Numbered from the stretch's first letter, positions 35,675-45,605 are shown. The stretch is 64,000 nucleotides of DNA from Mycobacterium kubicae (GCF_015689175.1 NZ_CP065047.1:124001-188000); one strand, 5' to 3'. Notes: generated by a model from the letters alone, not told the origin. Translations and numbers: made by a program.

Positions 35675-36906
35675 TGCCCATAAACACCCTCGGGATAGGC
35701 GGTTTCGGCATGCTGAGTGAGGTCGACACCGCTCACCTCATCCTCAGCGCTGAGGCGAAAGCCCATGAGTCGGTCGATGAGCGCCGCCAACCCGTAGCTC
35801 ACCGCGAACGCATAGAGGCCAACGACCACCATCGCCAGCGCCTGCTTGCCCAGCTGCCCTGGACCTCCGCCGTAGAGCAGGCCGCGCGGGCCATGCGTCA
35901 TGACGGCGGTGGCCAGCAACCCGATCAACAGGACACCGACGACTCCCCCGACAAAGTGCACGCCCACCACGTCCAGCGAATCGTCGTAGTTGAGTCTGAA
36001 TTTGAGCGCGATCGCAAACGAGCACACGATGCCCGCTGCGAGTCCGATGACGGCGGCGCCCAAGGTGTTCACCGTGCCGCAGGACGGTGTGATCGCCACC
36101 AGGCCGGCAACCACACCGGAAGCGGCACCGAAGGTCGTCGGTTTCCCATCCCGGATCTGTTCGACCGAAAGCCAACCCAGCATGCCCAGACAACCGGCGA
36201 CCAGGGTATTGAGAAATATTGCGGACGCTAAACCGTTGGCCGCCAACGCCGATCCGGCATTGAACCCGAACCATCCGAACCACAGCAGCCCCACACCAAG
36301 GAGCACGAACGGCAGGTTGTGCGGGCGCATCGCCTCCACTTTGAACCCGATGCGCCGGCCCAGCACCAGCGCCAACGCCAGCGCCGAGGAACCCGAGACG
36401 ATTTCGACGACCAGCCCACCCGCGTAGTCGAGCACCCCCATCTTGGCCAGCCAACCGCTGGGCGCCCAAACCCAATGCGCGACAACGCAGTAGACCGCCA
36501 CCGACCAAAGCGGCACGAACACCATCCAGGCCGCGAACTTGGCGCGGTCGGCGATGGCGCCGCTGACCAGGGCGGCGGTGATGATCGCGAAGCTCAGCTG
36601 GAACGTGGCGAACAGCAGTTCGGGAACAGCACCGTGCGCGGTTTCCGGACCTATCCCTTGCATCCCGGCGTGCGCCAATCCGCCGAGGAACCCGCCCGCG
36701 CCACCGTCGGAGAACGCCAGGCTGTAACCGACCAGCAACCACGCCACCGTCACCAGTGGAATGGAGATGAAGCTCATCATGATCATGTTGAGCACGCCAC
36801 TGGTGCGCACCATGCCCCCGTAGAAGATCGCCAGCCCAGGCGTCATCAGCAGGACGAGTGCGGTGCTTGCCAGCAACCAGCCGGTAGCGGCGGGATCGAT
36901 GTTCAA
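35599..36906 (-). CDS. amt: Ammonium transporter (Amt family)
   Basis: 435 residues, about 11 membrane helices. Conserved pore histidines in CVVAHWVWAP and VGVHFVGG, FYGGMVR near the N-terminus, and PSCG-TVNTLGA. Takes up NH4+/NH3 across the membrane. Start TTG 36906 is placed by AAGGAG 7 nt before it; the frame is open further up without family sequence. No glnK/glnB gene is beside it. C-terminal tail is charged. Confidence 0.92.
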   Translation of the reverse strand: MNIDPAATGWLLASTALVLLMTPGLAIFYGGMVRTSGVLNMIMMSFISIPLVTVAWLLVGYSLAFSDGGAGGFLGGLAHAGMQGIGPETAHGAVPELLFATFQLSFAIITAALVSGAIADRAKFAAWMVFVPLWSVAVYCVVAHWVWAPSGWLAKMGVLDYAGGLVVEIVSGSSALALALVLGRRIGFKVEAMRPHNLPFVLLGVGLLWFGWFGFNAGSALAANGLASAIFLNTLVAGCLGMLGWLSVEQIRDGKPTTFGAASGVVAGLVAITPSCGTVNTLGAAVIGLAAGIVCSFAIALKFRLNYDDSLDVVGVHFVGGVVGVLLIGLLATAVMTHGPRGLLYGGGPGQLGKQALAMVVVGLYAFAVSYGLAALIDRLMGFRLSAEDEVSGVDLTQHAETAYPEGVYGHQAPRRLSTGERDDGRPRPDDDEDR

Positions 36907-36998
36907 CTCAGTGCTCCTTCGAAGTCGTCGATGAGGATATCCGCGCGGTGCTGCGGCGGCGGTAGGCGGCGGCATTCGCGTGTGCAACGATCGTCGAT

Positions 36999-37451
36999 GT
37001 GGCTGACCCGCTCGTCGACATGATGAACGCCGGCATGGCAACGACCATCCCCACCGCGGACAAGATGGGCGTGCGAGTGCTCGAGGCGCGGCGCGGGTTT
37101 GCTGCCGCCAGCGTCCCGGCCGAAGGCAACGGCAACCATTTCGGCGTCATCTACGCCGGCGTGCAATTCACCGTCGCCGAAATGCTCGGCGGCATCATCG
37201 CCCTGGCGACATTCGACTCCAGCAAGTACTTCCCGCTGGTCAAGAACCTCGAGATCGCCTTCCTCGGCATGGCCACGACGGCCCTACGCGCCGAGGCGAG
37301 CATGGACGACGAAACGATCGCCCGCGTGGAAGCCGAGGCCGCGGCCAAGGGCAAGGCTGACTATGTGTTGGACGCGGTGGTCACCGACGCGGCGGGCACA
37401 GTCGTCGCGACCACCCACGGCCTATATCAGTTGCGCGCGCATCGACGTTGA
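36999..37451 (+). CDS. DUF4442/PaaI-type hot-dog thioesterase-like protein
   Basis: 150 residues. Core HFGVIYAGVQFTVAEMLGG is the hot-dog thioesterase helix region, with FLGMATTALRAEA strands. Probably an acyl-CoA thioesterase or lipid binder. GTG 36999 (ATG 37020 is in frame). Stands alone. Confidence 0.8.
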   Translation: MADPLVDMMNAGMATTIPTADKMGVRVLEARRGFAAASVPAEGNGNHFGVIYAGVQFTVAEMLGGIIALATFDSSKYFPLVKNLEIAFLGMATTALRAEASMDDETIARVEAEAAAKGKADYVLDAVVTDAAGTVVATTHGLYQLRAHRR

Positions 37452-37820
37452 GTTCTACGACCGTGGCGCAGCCGCGGGTGGAGTGAGTTAGCGGCTGCCG
37501 CAATCATTTTCGCCCTGCCGACGTGGCGGATGCCGACCGTTGCGTCTGCACACGAGTACGGGCCTCAACTGTCGCGTGCTGAGGTACCGGAGTCAGGGTC
37601 TTGCGCTTCCTGGCTGTCGTCGATCCCTTCACCGGATGCGTTTTGGGGCGGTTGTTCGCCGCCCTCGGGCGGCGGCTGCTCGGCAGTGGTCACTGTTCCT
37701 CCGTCGGAGTCGTACGACTCAATCACAGCTACCCGGTGTGACGACGCGGGAAACGGCTTCGCGTCCGCGCATTCCGGGTACAGGCTGCCAATACCGAACG
37801 CGGGAAAGGATGGCCGGGGG
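37452..37820. other. 369-bp stretch without a firm gene
   Basis: Both strands have long open frames, but none resembles a known family. The frame upstream of GTG 37821 and a minus-strand frame (37565-37852, with QPPPEGGEQPPQ) are low-complexity or unmatched. No promoter was evident. Confidence 0.5.
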
Positions 37821-38807
37821 GTGAAACCGTCGACGGACCTCGGATGTCCCAAGCGAATGCAGTACGGCCCGTGCGGCGGTGTTCGGCCCGACGGTCAATG
37901 TGAGATGCGGGCCGGCGAGTGCGCGTTTCCCGAAGTGGTGCCCTGGTCGGGTTCGCAGTATCGGACCGCACCGGTCCAGGCGCCGCTGGTGCTCACCGAC
38001 TTCAGTTGCACCCCGTTCGATGAGGCGGACGTTGCAGCAACCGCAGCCATGCTGGCTGGCTCGGCTGATGCGGTACTCGTCGGCGAACATCAGAACCGAC
38101 CGGACTTTCCACCCACCCTGATGGGGCGGTTGCTGCTCGAGGTGGGTGCGTCCCCGTGGATCACCTTGTCGTGCCGGGACCGCAATCGGGTGGTCCTCGA
38201 GCAGGAGTTGCGCGGGCTACAAAGTCTTGGCCTGCGCACAGTCTTGTGCGTGACCGGAGATGGCCGCGGATATGACGTGCGCCCGGACGTTACGCAGACT
38301 TTCGACCTGGACGGTCCACGACTGGTGTCGCTGGCGGCATCGCTGGGAATGGTGGCGGCCGTCCCCGAGACTCCTACCGCCCCGCCGATCCACGGTCGGC
38401 CGCTGCGCCTGGTGGAGAAACAGCGAGCCGGAGCAAGCCTGGCGGTGCTCAACCACGTGCCGTATCCGCAGATGATCGCCGACTTCGTGTCCTGCGCTCG
38501 AGGTGCGGGGCTGTCCATCCCGATCATCGCCGCGGTGGCGGTGTACACCGACGCCGTCTCCGCAGCGGTTCTGGAAGGGCTTCCCGGGCTCGAACTCGAC
38601 CACGCGGTGGTCGACGAGGTGCTACATGCGGCGGATCCCATCGCGGCCGGAATATCGGCTGCGGTCACCGAGGCGCGTGCCCTGTTGTCGATCGACGGTG
38701 TCGAGGGCGTCAACCTGTCCGGGTTGGCGTCGGCCTCCGGAACTCGCGTCGGCGCAGAGATCAAGGCTGAAGTAGGCCGGCGCATCAAGGAGGAGGCGGT
38801 GTCATGA
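37821..38807 (+). CDS. Methylenetetrahydrofolate reductase-like with MTHFR C-terminal Cys domain
   Basis: 328 residues. The N-terminus has the Cys-rich CPKRMQYGPCGGV-RPDGQCEM and GECAFP (MTHFR_C type, metal- or Fe-S-binding), usually at the end of such proteins. The remainder is a MTHFR-like TIM barrel (WITLSCRDRNRVVLEQELRGLQSLG, CVTGD-GRG). So this may be a one-carbon folate enzyme. GTG 37821 is chosen as GGAAAGGA lies just upstream. Its stop overlaps the methyltransferase start by ATGA. Confidence 0.75.
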   Translation: MKPSTDLGCPKRMQYGPCGGVRPDGQCEMRAGECAFPEVVPWSGSQYRTAPVQAPLVLTDFSCTPFDEADVAATAAMLAGSADAVLVGEHQNRPDFPPTLMGRLLLEVGASPWITLSCRDRNRVVLEQELRGLQSLGLRTVLCVTGDGRGYDVRPDVTQTFDLDGPRLVSLAASLGMVAAVPETPTAPPIHGRPLRLVEKQRAGASLAVLNHVPYPQMIADFVSCARGAGLSIPIIAAVAVYTDAVSAAVLEGLPGLELDHAVVDEVLHAADPIAAGISAAVTEARALLSIDGVEGVNLSGLASASGTRVGAEIKAEVGRRIKEEAVS

Positions 38808-39559
38808 CCGAAGCGATGGAAGCTGAATTCGACACCGTCGCCGAATGGACTGCGCAGGTGGCCGTCGATCTGGGTCCCGACTACTACGTTCCCGCGGGCT
38901 GCCGGGGCAGTGGGAGTCCGGCGGCTCTGGATTGGTTGATCGACGAGCTGGGCTTGACGGCAGACGAAACGCTGCTCGACTCCGGTGCGGGGGTGGGAGG
39001 CCCCGCCGCGTATGCCGCGCAGGCCGTGGGCGTGACGCCGCTGCTCGTCGAGCCGGAGGCGGGGGCGTGCCGCGCGGCTCGCACCCTGTTCGACTATCCG
39101 GTCCTGCAGGCGATCGGGTCGGCGCTGCCGCTGGCCGACGCGACCTTCGACGCGGCTTGGTCGCTGGGCGTGCTGTGCACGACACCCGATCAGCGAGAGT
39201 TGTTGACGGAATTGCGGCGAACCGTACGACCGCCCGGCCGGGTCGCGTTGCTCACGTTCGTGGCGCGCGAGTCGGTCGACGCAGAACAGCCGGAGGGCAA
39301 TCACTTTCCGACGACCGACCGCCTCACCGAGTTGGTCGAGGCGGCCGGTCTACGAGTGCAGAGTTGGCGAAGCACAGCCGACCTGCCCGACATCCCACAG
39401 GAGTGGACGCGCCGCGTCGACGCAGTTACTGACGCACTGGCCGAACGGCACGGCCGATCGCAGACCTGGCAACTCGCCGAACGCCAGAGCAACCGGATCG
39501 GCGAGCTACTCGCGCAAGAGAAGGTCACCGGTGAACTGCTGGTGCTGCGGCACGCGTGA
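38804..39559 (+). CDS. Class I SAM-dependent methyltransferase
   Basis: 251 residues. SAM loop LLDSGAGVGGPAAYAA (motif I), acidic end VEPEAGA, and motif IV-like AAWSLGVLCTT. Coupled to the MTHFR-like gene by an ATGA overlap, so SAM methyl and folate methyl chemistry may be linked. Substrate unknown. Confidence 0.85.
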   Translation: MTEAMEAEFDTVAEWTAQVAVDLGPDYYVPAGCRGSGSPAALDWLIDELGLTADETLLDSGAGVGGPAAYAAQAVGVTPLLVEPEAGACRAARTLFDYPVLQAIGSALPLADATFDAAWSLGVLCTTPDQRELLTELRRTVRPPGRVALLTFVARESVDAEQPEGNHFPTTDRLTELVEAAGLRVQSWRSTADLPDIPQEWTRRVDAVTDALAERHGRSQTWQLAERQSNRIGELLAQEKVTGELLVLRHA

Positions 39560-39574
39560 GCGGCCGGCGCGGCA

Positions 39575-40501
39575 CTAGGTCAGTGTCGCCGTCAGATAAC
39601 CGGAGGAATCACCGAACGACGCCAACTCGTCGTCGGGCAGGTCGAACCCGTGCGCGGCGTACGCCTGCTCGGTGGTGCGGACATCCACCCGCCAACCATG
39701 ACCGCTGAGGTAGTCGGCGGCCGTGTTGCGGTCACCGGTGTAGAACAGCTCGGCCAGGTTGATATTCGAGCCGAGGCGGCGCGAACGCTCGGTGAGCTTT
39801 TCGGCCCAGTCCGCCGGAATGTTGCGCAGGTCCATGTGCTCGGTGGCGATACGGCTGCCCGGCGCAGACAAGGCCGCGATGTTGTCGAACAAACGATCCT
39901 GTGCCTCGGGCGGCAGGTAGACCAACAGCCCTTCGGCGCTCCATGCGGTCGGCTTCGCGGTATCGAAGCCGGCCTCGCGCAACGCTGTTGGCCAGTCGTC
40001 ACGCAGATCGATCGGCACCGTGCGGCGCTGCGCGGCCGGCTGGGCACCCAGGTCGGCCAGCGTTCGAGTCTTGAATTCAATGACCTCGGGCTGGTCGATT
40101 TCGTACACCACGGTGTCGGCCGGCCAGGGCAGCCGGTAGGCCCGAGTGTCCAGACCGGAAGCCAAGATCACGGCCTGCCGGATACCCGCGTCGGTCGCCT
40201 GCATGAAGAAGTCGTCGAAGAAGCGGGTGCGCACGGTGATCTGCTCGCTCATGGCCTGCCTGTTCAGCAAGGGATCGTCGGCACCCTCGATCTCGCCGTC
40301 CACGAGCTTGATGAAAGTGTCAATACCGACCGCGCGGACCAGCGGGTCGGGCCACGGGTCGGCCAGCAAGGCGTTATCTCCCGCCGACGCAATTGCCCGC
40401 GACGCCGCGACCGCGGTAGCGGTCGCTCCGACGCTGGACGCAAGATCCCAGGTGTCATTCTCCGTGCGGGCCACGGCCACACTCCTCTCGGCTCTGCGCA
40501 T
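39575..40501 (-). CDS. Mycobacterial SAM-dependent methyltransferase (UPF0677 type)
   Basis: 308 residues, the class expanded in mycobacteria: [20 protein letters not shown] at the start, [32 protein letters not shown], and [21 protein letters not shown]-binding; physiological substrate unknown. Convergent with the previous methyltransferase (16 bp between). ATG 40501 near GAG site; M1 uncertain within a few codons. Confidence 0.9.
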   Translation of the reverse strand: MRRAERSVAVARTENDTWDLASSVGATATAVAASRAIASAGDNALLADPWPDPLVRAVGIDTFIKLVDGEIEGADDPLLNRQAMSEQITVRTRFFDDFFMQATDAGIRQAVILASGLDTRAYRLPWPADTVVYEIDQPEVIEFKTRTLADLGAQPAAQRRTVPIDLRDDWPTALREAGFDTAKPTAWSAEGLLVYLPPEAQDRLFDNIAALSAPGSRIATEHMDLRNIPADWAEKLTERSRRLGSNINLAELFYTGDRNTAADYLSGHGWRVDVRTTEQAYAAHGFDLPDDELASFGDSSGYLTATLT

Positions 40502-40566
40502 TAGTTAGCTCATTTAACTTATAGCTTCACTATACGCTGCGCTGGGCGCGGTATGTGGTCGCGTGA

Positions 40567-41667
40567 TTACAGATCGAGGCCGAGGACGGCGCCTTTGCGC
40601 CCCCGGCTGCGGCACAACAGCATCGCTTCGCCGCGCTCGTCCTCTGTCAGCAGGGTGTCTCGGTGGTCGACGGTTCCGTCGAGAACTCTGGTGCGACACA
40701 ACCCGCAGAATCCTTGATGGCACGAATAGCGGACTGGAACGGCGGCCCGCTGTAGCGCCGCCAGCACTGTCTCGTCTGCGCCGACATCGACGATCATCCC
40801 GGTCGACGCAATCGACACACGGCACTCTTCGCCGTCAATCACCGGTGGTGCTGCGAATCGCTCGAAATGCAATTCCACTTGGCGCCGGCCGGCCAGCGCG
40901 GTCCGGATCGCCGTCAGCATCGGCGCCGGTCCGCAGGCATACACCGCCGTACCGTCGGGACAATCACCCAGAAGGTCTGCGGCCGTTGGTGTTCCGTGGA
41001 CATTGTCGGTTCGCACGACGACGCGGTCGCCGTAACGGACTAGCTCGTCAAGGAAAGGCATGCTGTCCGCGCTTCGACCGGCGTACAGCATCGACCAGTT
41101 CACGCCAACAGCCTCCGCCTTCGCCAACATCGGCAAAATCGGTGTGACACCGATGCCACCGGCAATGAATCTCAGGTGTTGCATCGTGGACCCATGGCCA
41201 GGCAGCGATAGCGGGAAGCCGTTGCGCGGACCTTCAGTGGTGACCATGGCGCCCACGCGCATATCGTCGTGCATTTCCATTGACCCGCCACCGCCGGCAG
41301 TGATGCGGCGCACCGCAATTCGATACGAATCGCGATTGTCGGGCGCCCCGCACAGCGAGTACTGACGCACTCGACCGCTGGGCAGGTGAACCTCGATATG
41401 AGCACCGGGGAACCAGTGCGGCAATGGTTGTCCGTCGATGGCCGCCAGGGTCAGCGCGACCACATCCGCATCCTGGGCCACGATGCGTCGGTCGACCACG
41501 GTCAGCACCTGGGTTCGCTTCTGTTCGGCCAATTCAGGCGGAACCCGGATGGATCCGCTCAACGCCCACACGCAGGAAAGCGCCGCACCGAATGAACCGG
41601 TCAACATATTTAGTAAGCGCCCAGACTTCTCTGTCCGCTTCGGACGAGCGGCGTTGTCTGCGGCCAT
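40567..41667 (-). CDS. PDR/VanB-type flavin/2Fe-2S oxidoreductase
   Basis: 366 residues: FMN/FAD domain (PGAHIEVHLPSGRVRQYSLCG), NAD domain (RFIAGGIGVTPILPM, YACGPAPML), and C-terminal plant-type 2Fe-2S ferredoxin with CHQGFCGLCRTR and a last Cys in MLLCRSRG. Delivers electrons from NAD(P)H to an oxygenase. A 41-residue leader (MAADNAARPKR...) precedes. It overlaps the stop of the upstream diiron-like gene (TAATG), so they act together. Confidence 0.92.
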   Translation of the reverse strand: MAADNAARPKRTEKSGRLLNMLTGSFGAALSCVWALSGSIRVPPELAEQKRTQVLTVVDRRIVAQDADVVALTLAAIDGQPLPHWFPGAHIEVHLPSGRVRQYSLCGAPDNRDSYRIAVRRITAGGGGSMEMHDDMRVGAMVTTEGPRNGFPLSLPGHGSTMQHLRFIAGGIGVTPILPMLAKAEAVGVNWSMLYAGRSADSMPFLDELVRYGDRVVVRTDNVHGTPTAADLLGDCPDGTAVYACGPAPMLTAIRTALAGRRQVELHFERFAAPPVIDGEECRVSIASTGMIVDVGADETVLAALQRAAVPVRYSCHQGFCGLCRTRVLDGTVDHRDTLLTEDERGEAMLLCRSRGRKGAVLGLDL

Positions 41668-42563
41668 TATTGGGTTGCAGCTCGTGCGGCAGGTGAACTC
41701 GCGAGATAGGCGACGGCTTGGGCCATCGAGCCCACCTCATCGGGCGAAAAGCCGGGCCGCAAGTAGGTCAACGTCTCCTTGCCGAAGGCCTCCCAGTACC
41801 GCGGAAGGAGTCGATGCTTAGCGTCCAGCCAACGTGCGCGCTGGGCTTGCCACCAAGTCATCTCGACCTGCGGATCATTCTTCATCAGGTACCAGGTGCC
41901 TGATTGAAACGCTCCGAACAGAAAAATTACGGCGAAGATGGCACCGCTGAGCCGGTCCCAGTAACTGTCACTGAAATAAGTGGCTACATCGTGGGACACT
42001 GTGCGGTGCTCGACCTCTTCGGCTCCATGCCATCGGTAGAGATCAACGAGCGTCGGATGCGCGCCATAATCGTCCCAGGCGCTGTTCAGTGCGAAGTGAC
42101 CGAACACGGCCGTGTAATGCTCCATTGCCGCGATCAACCACAATCTGTCGCACAGATGGTTGTGCCGCCGTTTCGGGTTCGTTGACCGCGAAGGTGCAAG
42201 CACCTTGCTGAATAGGTAGTCGATCTGCCGCAACATCGCGGTGGGCTCCACGCCGTTGGCGACCATGAAGTCGCGCAGCGCCCGCTCGTGGTTGGCGGCG
42301 TGAATTGACTCCTGGCCGATGAACGCGCGCATGTCCTCGGCCAACTTGTCGTCCTTGACCAGCGGCAACGCTTCGTTGAATGTCTCCACGGTCCATCTCT
42401 CAAACGCCGGCACGCCGATATTCAGTAAGCCGATGAGGTCAGAAGCCACCGGGTGACCTGGGATCCAATGCAGCGGAATGTCGGAGAAATCGAATTGGAC
42501 CTGCCGCGGCCGGATCTGGACCGGACCTGGGTCGATCGGCTCGGCATTGCGCGACCGCCGCAT
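41667..42563 (-). CDS. PF10118-type putative metal-dependent hydrolase (ferritin-like)
   Basis: 298 residues. Ligand-like motifs: GQESIHAANHE, AAMEHYTAVFGH and HGAEEVEHRTVSHDV give two E...ExxH clusters typical of diiron four-helix proteins. The name 'hydrolase' is inherited; an oxygenase-type diiron enzyme fed by the coupled VanB-type reductase is a fair alternative. GTG/ATG region: ATG 42563. Confidence 0.82.
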   Translation of the reverse strand: MRRSRNAEPIDPGPVQIRPRQVQFDFSDIPLHWIPGHPVASDLIGLLNIGVPAFERWTVETFNEALPLVKDDKLAEDMRAFIGQESIHAANHERALRDFMVANGVEPTAMLRQIDYLFSKVLAPSRSTNPKRRHNHLCDRLWLIAAMEHYTAVFGHFALNSAWDDYGAHPTLVDLYRWHGAEEVEHRTVSHDVATYFSDSYWDRLSGAIFAVIFLFGAFQSGTWYLMKNDPQVEMTWWQAQRARWLDAKHRLLPRYWEAFGKETLTYLRPGFSPDEVGSMAQAVAYLASSPAARAATQ

Positions 42564-43045
42564 GACAACTCCTCGTCGCGTCGCGGTGGCGCTGCGGGAG
42601 ACACCACCTTCAGGAACGTGGCGACCGGGATGCCCGTTGTTTTCGGGTTTAAACAGCTTGATGGCGACGTCTTAGCGCTCACGGCATGCGCTTGCTTTGC
42701 TTGCGCAAATTCTTACTGAACGCCGGGATTTGCACAATAATGGTGGCCGAGGTCCACGGACCGCCTCTAATAAGTTAGCGGACTGAGCGGTCGAGCTTAC
42801 CGATACCTAGCTGGACTTGGTAAAGAGAGCATTTCGATCTTTGACCTGGCAAAATATCTCCAGCAAATTTCTAACGCAATGTGACATTTTCCACTATGGC
42901 CCTATTGGCCGGTTTGGCATTGCTCCGACGTGGGCAATCGTCGGAGGACGGGCCGTCGAGCAGTGGCGCCCAACGCAGTTCGGACGCTCGGGCTCTCGAT
43001 GTTGTCGGGGCGTCAGTTCGAAAACAGACCCAAGGAGCATTTCAA
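42564..43045. other. 482-bp divergent intergenic region
   Basis: Lies between the leftward PF10118-like gene and the rightward membrane protein. No gene is convincing. A weak inverted repeat TGCGC...GCGCA (around 42686-42706) and an AT-rich patch at 42850-42890 may be promoter parts. Confidence 0.5.
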
Positions 43046-43369
43046 ATGGTCAGCAGCAATGCCGCATCTGTGCGCGACGTCGACACGTCGAACACCCACG
43101 GTGGCCCAGTCGGTGCACAGCCGACTCGCAGTATTTCTCGTTTCGGCCACGAAACCAAGGTGTTCTACAAAACCAGCGAATTCTTGGTTTTCGTTGTCGC
43201 AGCCATCGGTGTCCTGCTGGCGTCGTACCTGGTGAAGGCGACCGACGGGCACGGCGACTACTTCCAGGCCGACAAAGCGTGGCTGTACATTTCGATTCTG
43301 AGCGTCGGCTACATGGTTAGCCGCGGGCTGGCGAAGTCGGGCACCCGTCACCACGGCGACGACCGATAA
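43046..43369 (+). CDS. Small membrane protein (107 aa)
   Basis: AAGGAG (43032-43037) lies 8 nt before ATG 43046. The product has ~45 polar residues, then two hydrophobic helices (FLVFVVAAIGVLLASYLV and WLYISILSVGYMVSRGL) and a charged tail. It resembles short conserved mycobacterial membrane proteins, with no known function. Ends ahead of a strong terminator. Confidence 0.8.
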   Translation: MVSSNAASVRDVDTSNTHGGPVGAQPTRSISRFGHETKVFYKTSEFLVFVVAAIGVLLASYLVKATDGHGDYFQADKAWLYISILSVGYMVSRGLAKSGTRHHGDDR

Positions 43370-43399
43370 CCCCACCCCGGCAACACGACCGGCGAATTG

Positions 43400-43440
43400 A
43401 TCCGGGCCCCTCGCACCGCCGAGGGGCCCGGATTTCTCTT
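43400..43440 (+). terminator. Rho-independent terminator after the membrane protein
   Basis: ATCCGGGCCCCTCG (43400-43413) pairs perfectly with CGAGGGGCCCGGAT (43420-43433), followed by TTCTCTT. A strong 14-bp stem. Confidence 0.88.
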
Positions 43441-43480
43441 TGGGTGCCATCACCAACAGATCCTCGAGCCGAAGATACGC

Positions 43481-44089
43481 TCACAGCCGCATTACCGTCG
43501 CCAGCACATCTGCGGGATCACTCCTTTGCGTGTAATCCGGCAGCGCTTCGGCGAAACGCACCAGGCCGGAGCGGTCGACGACAAAAGTCGCGGACACGGG
43601 CAGTTCCCAATCGTCGGTGCCGTTGAACGCGGGTAATGGATGACCCAGCTGGCGGTACACCTCCTGAAGGTAGTTCGGGAGCTTGAACACCAAGCCATAG
43701 TTGCTAGACACCGCGCCGCCGAGGTCACTCAGCACCGGATAGCTGAGCCGGTTGCGCTCAGCCATGGTCAGGGAGTCGTCCGGCGTTTGCAGGGAGATCC
43801 CCACCAGGGATGCTCCCGCCGAGCGCAAGTCCGGCAGGTACTGCTCGTATGCCCGCAGCGTCAGAGTGCAGAACGGACACCACACGCCGCGGTAGAAGAC
43901 GAGGACAGCGGGCCCGGTAGCCAGTAGTCCGTCCAACGAAACGAGGGCGCCGATCTGGTTCGGCAGCTCGAACTTCGGGGCGGGGTCACCGACGCCCGGC
44001 ACCATCGTGAGCGAATCAGCGTCCGCCAACTCGGCTACCGCCTGATCCATCAGCGCGGCGATGTCAGGTCCCCTCGCTGACTTCTTCAT
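43481..44089 (-). CDS. Peroxiredoxin (AhpC/TSA family)
   Basis: 202 residues. FYRGVWCPFC holds the peroxidatic C71 and C74. Reduces H2O2 or organic peroxides. ATG 44089 is the first methionine in the family's N-terminal region; the frame is open upstream to 44326. Divergent from the GMC oxidoreductase, whose reaction can yield H2O2, so a detoxifying pair is possible. Confidence 0.87.
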   Translation of the reverse strand: MKKSARGPDIAALMDQAVAELADADSLTMVPGVGDPAPKFELPNQIGALVSLDGLLATGPAVLVFYRGVWCPFCTLTLRAYEQYLPDLRSAGASLVGISLQTPDDSLTMAERNRLSYPVLSDLGGAVSSNYGLVFKLPNYLQEVYRQLGHPLPAFNGTDDWELPVSATFVVDRSGLVRFAEALPDYTQRSDPADVLATVMRL

Positions 44090-44390
44090 GTCGCGTAGTC
44101 GCCGCAGCGCCGCGGGCAATTCGAAGGGGCCGGTTGGGAATAGTTCGTACGGGAGTGAGTAACTCTTCTCACGATCGTTCGCACCGATGGCGTGCGGACC
44201 CGACTTCACCGCGACCTCCCTGCCGTCCGGAACCGCAGAAACGCTCCCTTTCGGCGTTACCGGCGTTACTGGCCTCACGGTACCACCGGAACAGCTACCG
44301 CAGCGTTTCCGGCGGAAACAGTTCAACGATATCAGTGTGTTACATTGCCCTGGGCCCTATAAGCATCACCAAGTACCACGGAGGTCCGGC
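44090..44390. other. 301-bp divergent region before the first GMC gene
   Basis: Includes the CGATATCA box (44327-44334) and the GGAGG site at 44380-44384. The peroxiredoxin frame stays open up to 44326 but without family sequence. No other gene is seen. Confidence 0.5.
44327..44334. promoter_or_regulatory. CGATATCA box upstream of GMC gene 1
   Basis: CGATATCA, 57 bp before the GMC start. The same 8-mer (either strand) is found before the cutinase, a TetR gene and the second GMC gene; probably an operator. Confidence 0.5.
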
Positions 44391-45489
44391 ATGGTCGAAG
44401 CAGACTTCTACGACGTCATTGTCGTGGGCGGTGGTACCGCTGGTTGCGTACTGGCCCGTCGGTTGACCGAAGACGAGGGCATCAAGGTGCTGCTCATAGA
44501 AGCCGGCAGCGCAACGCCTCCCACGGAGAGTGCCCAGCCGCCCCTGTGGCCGACCTTGGTCCGCGGCCCTGCTGACGGCGGCGGCGTCACGGCAGTGCAG
44601 GCCGCGACCGGCAACGCCGTGCACCTGTCGCGGGGGCACGTGATCGGCGGTTCATCAGTGATCAACGCGATGATGTTCGCCCGCGGTCACTGTGACAGCT
44701 ACGCGGATTGGCCTGACGGCTGGAGATTCGACGATCTCTTGCCGTACTTCAAGCGAAGCGAGAGCGTCCCCCACGGTGATCCAGCGTTGCGCGGGAAAAG
44801 CGGCCCGTTACGGGTGAGCCCAGTATCACCGGCCAACGACGTCCTGGTCGCGGCCATGCGTGGAGCACTTGATTGCGGATACCGTCGAGCTGACGACCTG
44901 AGCGGCGGATGCGAAACGGGCTTCGGCGCACCAGACGCGACCATCTTTGAAGGGCGGCGCCAAAGCGCCGCAGATGCCTATCTACGACCGGCGATGAATC
45001 GCCCCAACCTCGACGTCATCACTGATGCAATCGCTCACCGTCTACTGATCAGAAAGGGACGGTGCACCGGTGTCGAATACAGCACCGCAGGCAACCCGTC
45101 GACAATTGTGTCCAGCGCAGCCGCCGAGATTGTCGTGTCTGCGGGAGCCATCGGAACGCCAAAGCTGTTGATGTTGTCCGGGATCGGACCGAAGTCGCAC
45201 CTGCGTGACGTCGGTATCGACGTCGTCGTCGATCTTCCAGGCGTCGGATCCAATCTGCAGGACCACCCTTTGGCCGGTCTCGTTCTTGCCGCCGCACAAC
45301 CGATTCCGGCACCCCGGAACAATCGCGGCGAAATGATGGGGGTGATCCGAACGAACGGCAGCGCGGCAGCGCCCGATTTGCAGATCCTCTTCGTCGACAC
45401 CGCCGCTGTCACTGGGCTGGATCTGCCCAACAGCTTCCTCATCGGAGCGGCCGCCATGCAACCGTTCAGTAGAGGCAGCGTCCGACTAG
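44391..45489 (+). pseudogene. GMC oxidoreductase 1, N-terminal part (split by mobile DNA)
   Basis: 366 codons from ATG 44391 (GGAGG 6 nt before). N-terminal FAD loop VVGGGTAGCVLARRL, GGSSVINAMMFARG and SGIGPKSHL are GMC hallmarks. The frame runs intact to 'SRGSVRL' (CTA at 45486-45488), then enters inserted DNA and ends at a stray stop (45560). The missing end is at 52575-52997; joined at the ACTAG duplication they give a 506-residue enzyme. GMC enzymes oxidise alcohols with FAD. Confidence 0.9.
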
Positions 45490-45605
45490 ACGGTATGGAG
45501 GCTGACTCGAGGCCGAAGGCCTCGGGCTGCAATCGGACGTGGGTTGCCGGTGTCGGGTGAACACTCGCACGGGTAGAGCCACAGTTGCAGATCAGGAGGC
45601 CTCCG
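45490..45605. other. Non-coding end before the IS110 transposase, bridge-RNA candidate
   Basis: No gene. A perfect hairpin: CGAGGCC (45508-45514), loop GAA, GGCCTCG (45518-45524). IS110-family elements carry a structured bridge RNA in a non-coding end, so this 116-nt stretch (or the one downstream) is a candidate site. Confidence 0.35.

Noticed and set aside
37530..37820. N-terminal extension of the MTHFR-like gene
   Set aside because: 97 extra residues of Ser/Gly/Pro-rich sequence unlike the family; GTG 37821 has a better ribosome site.
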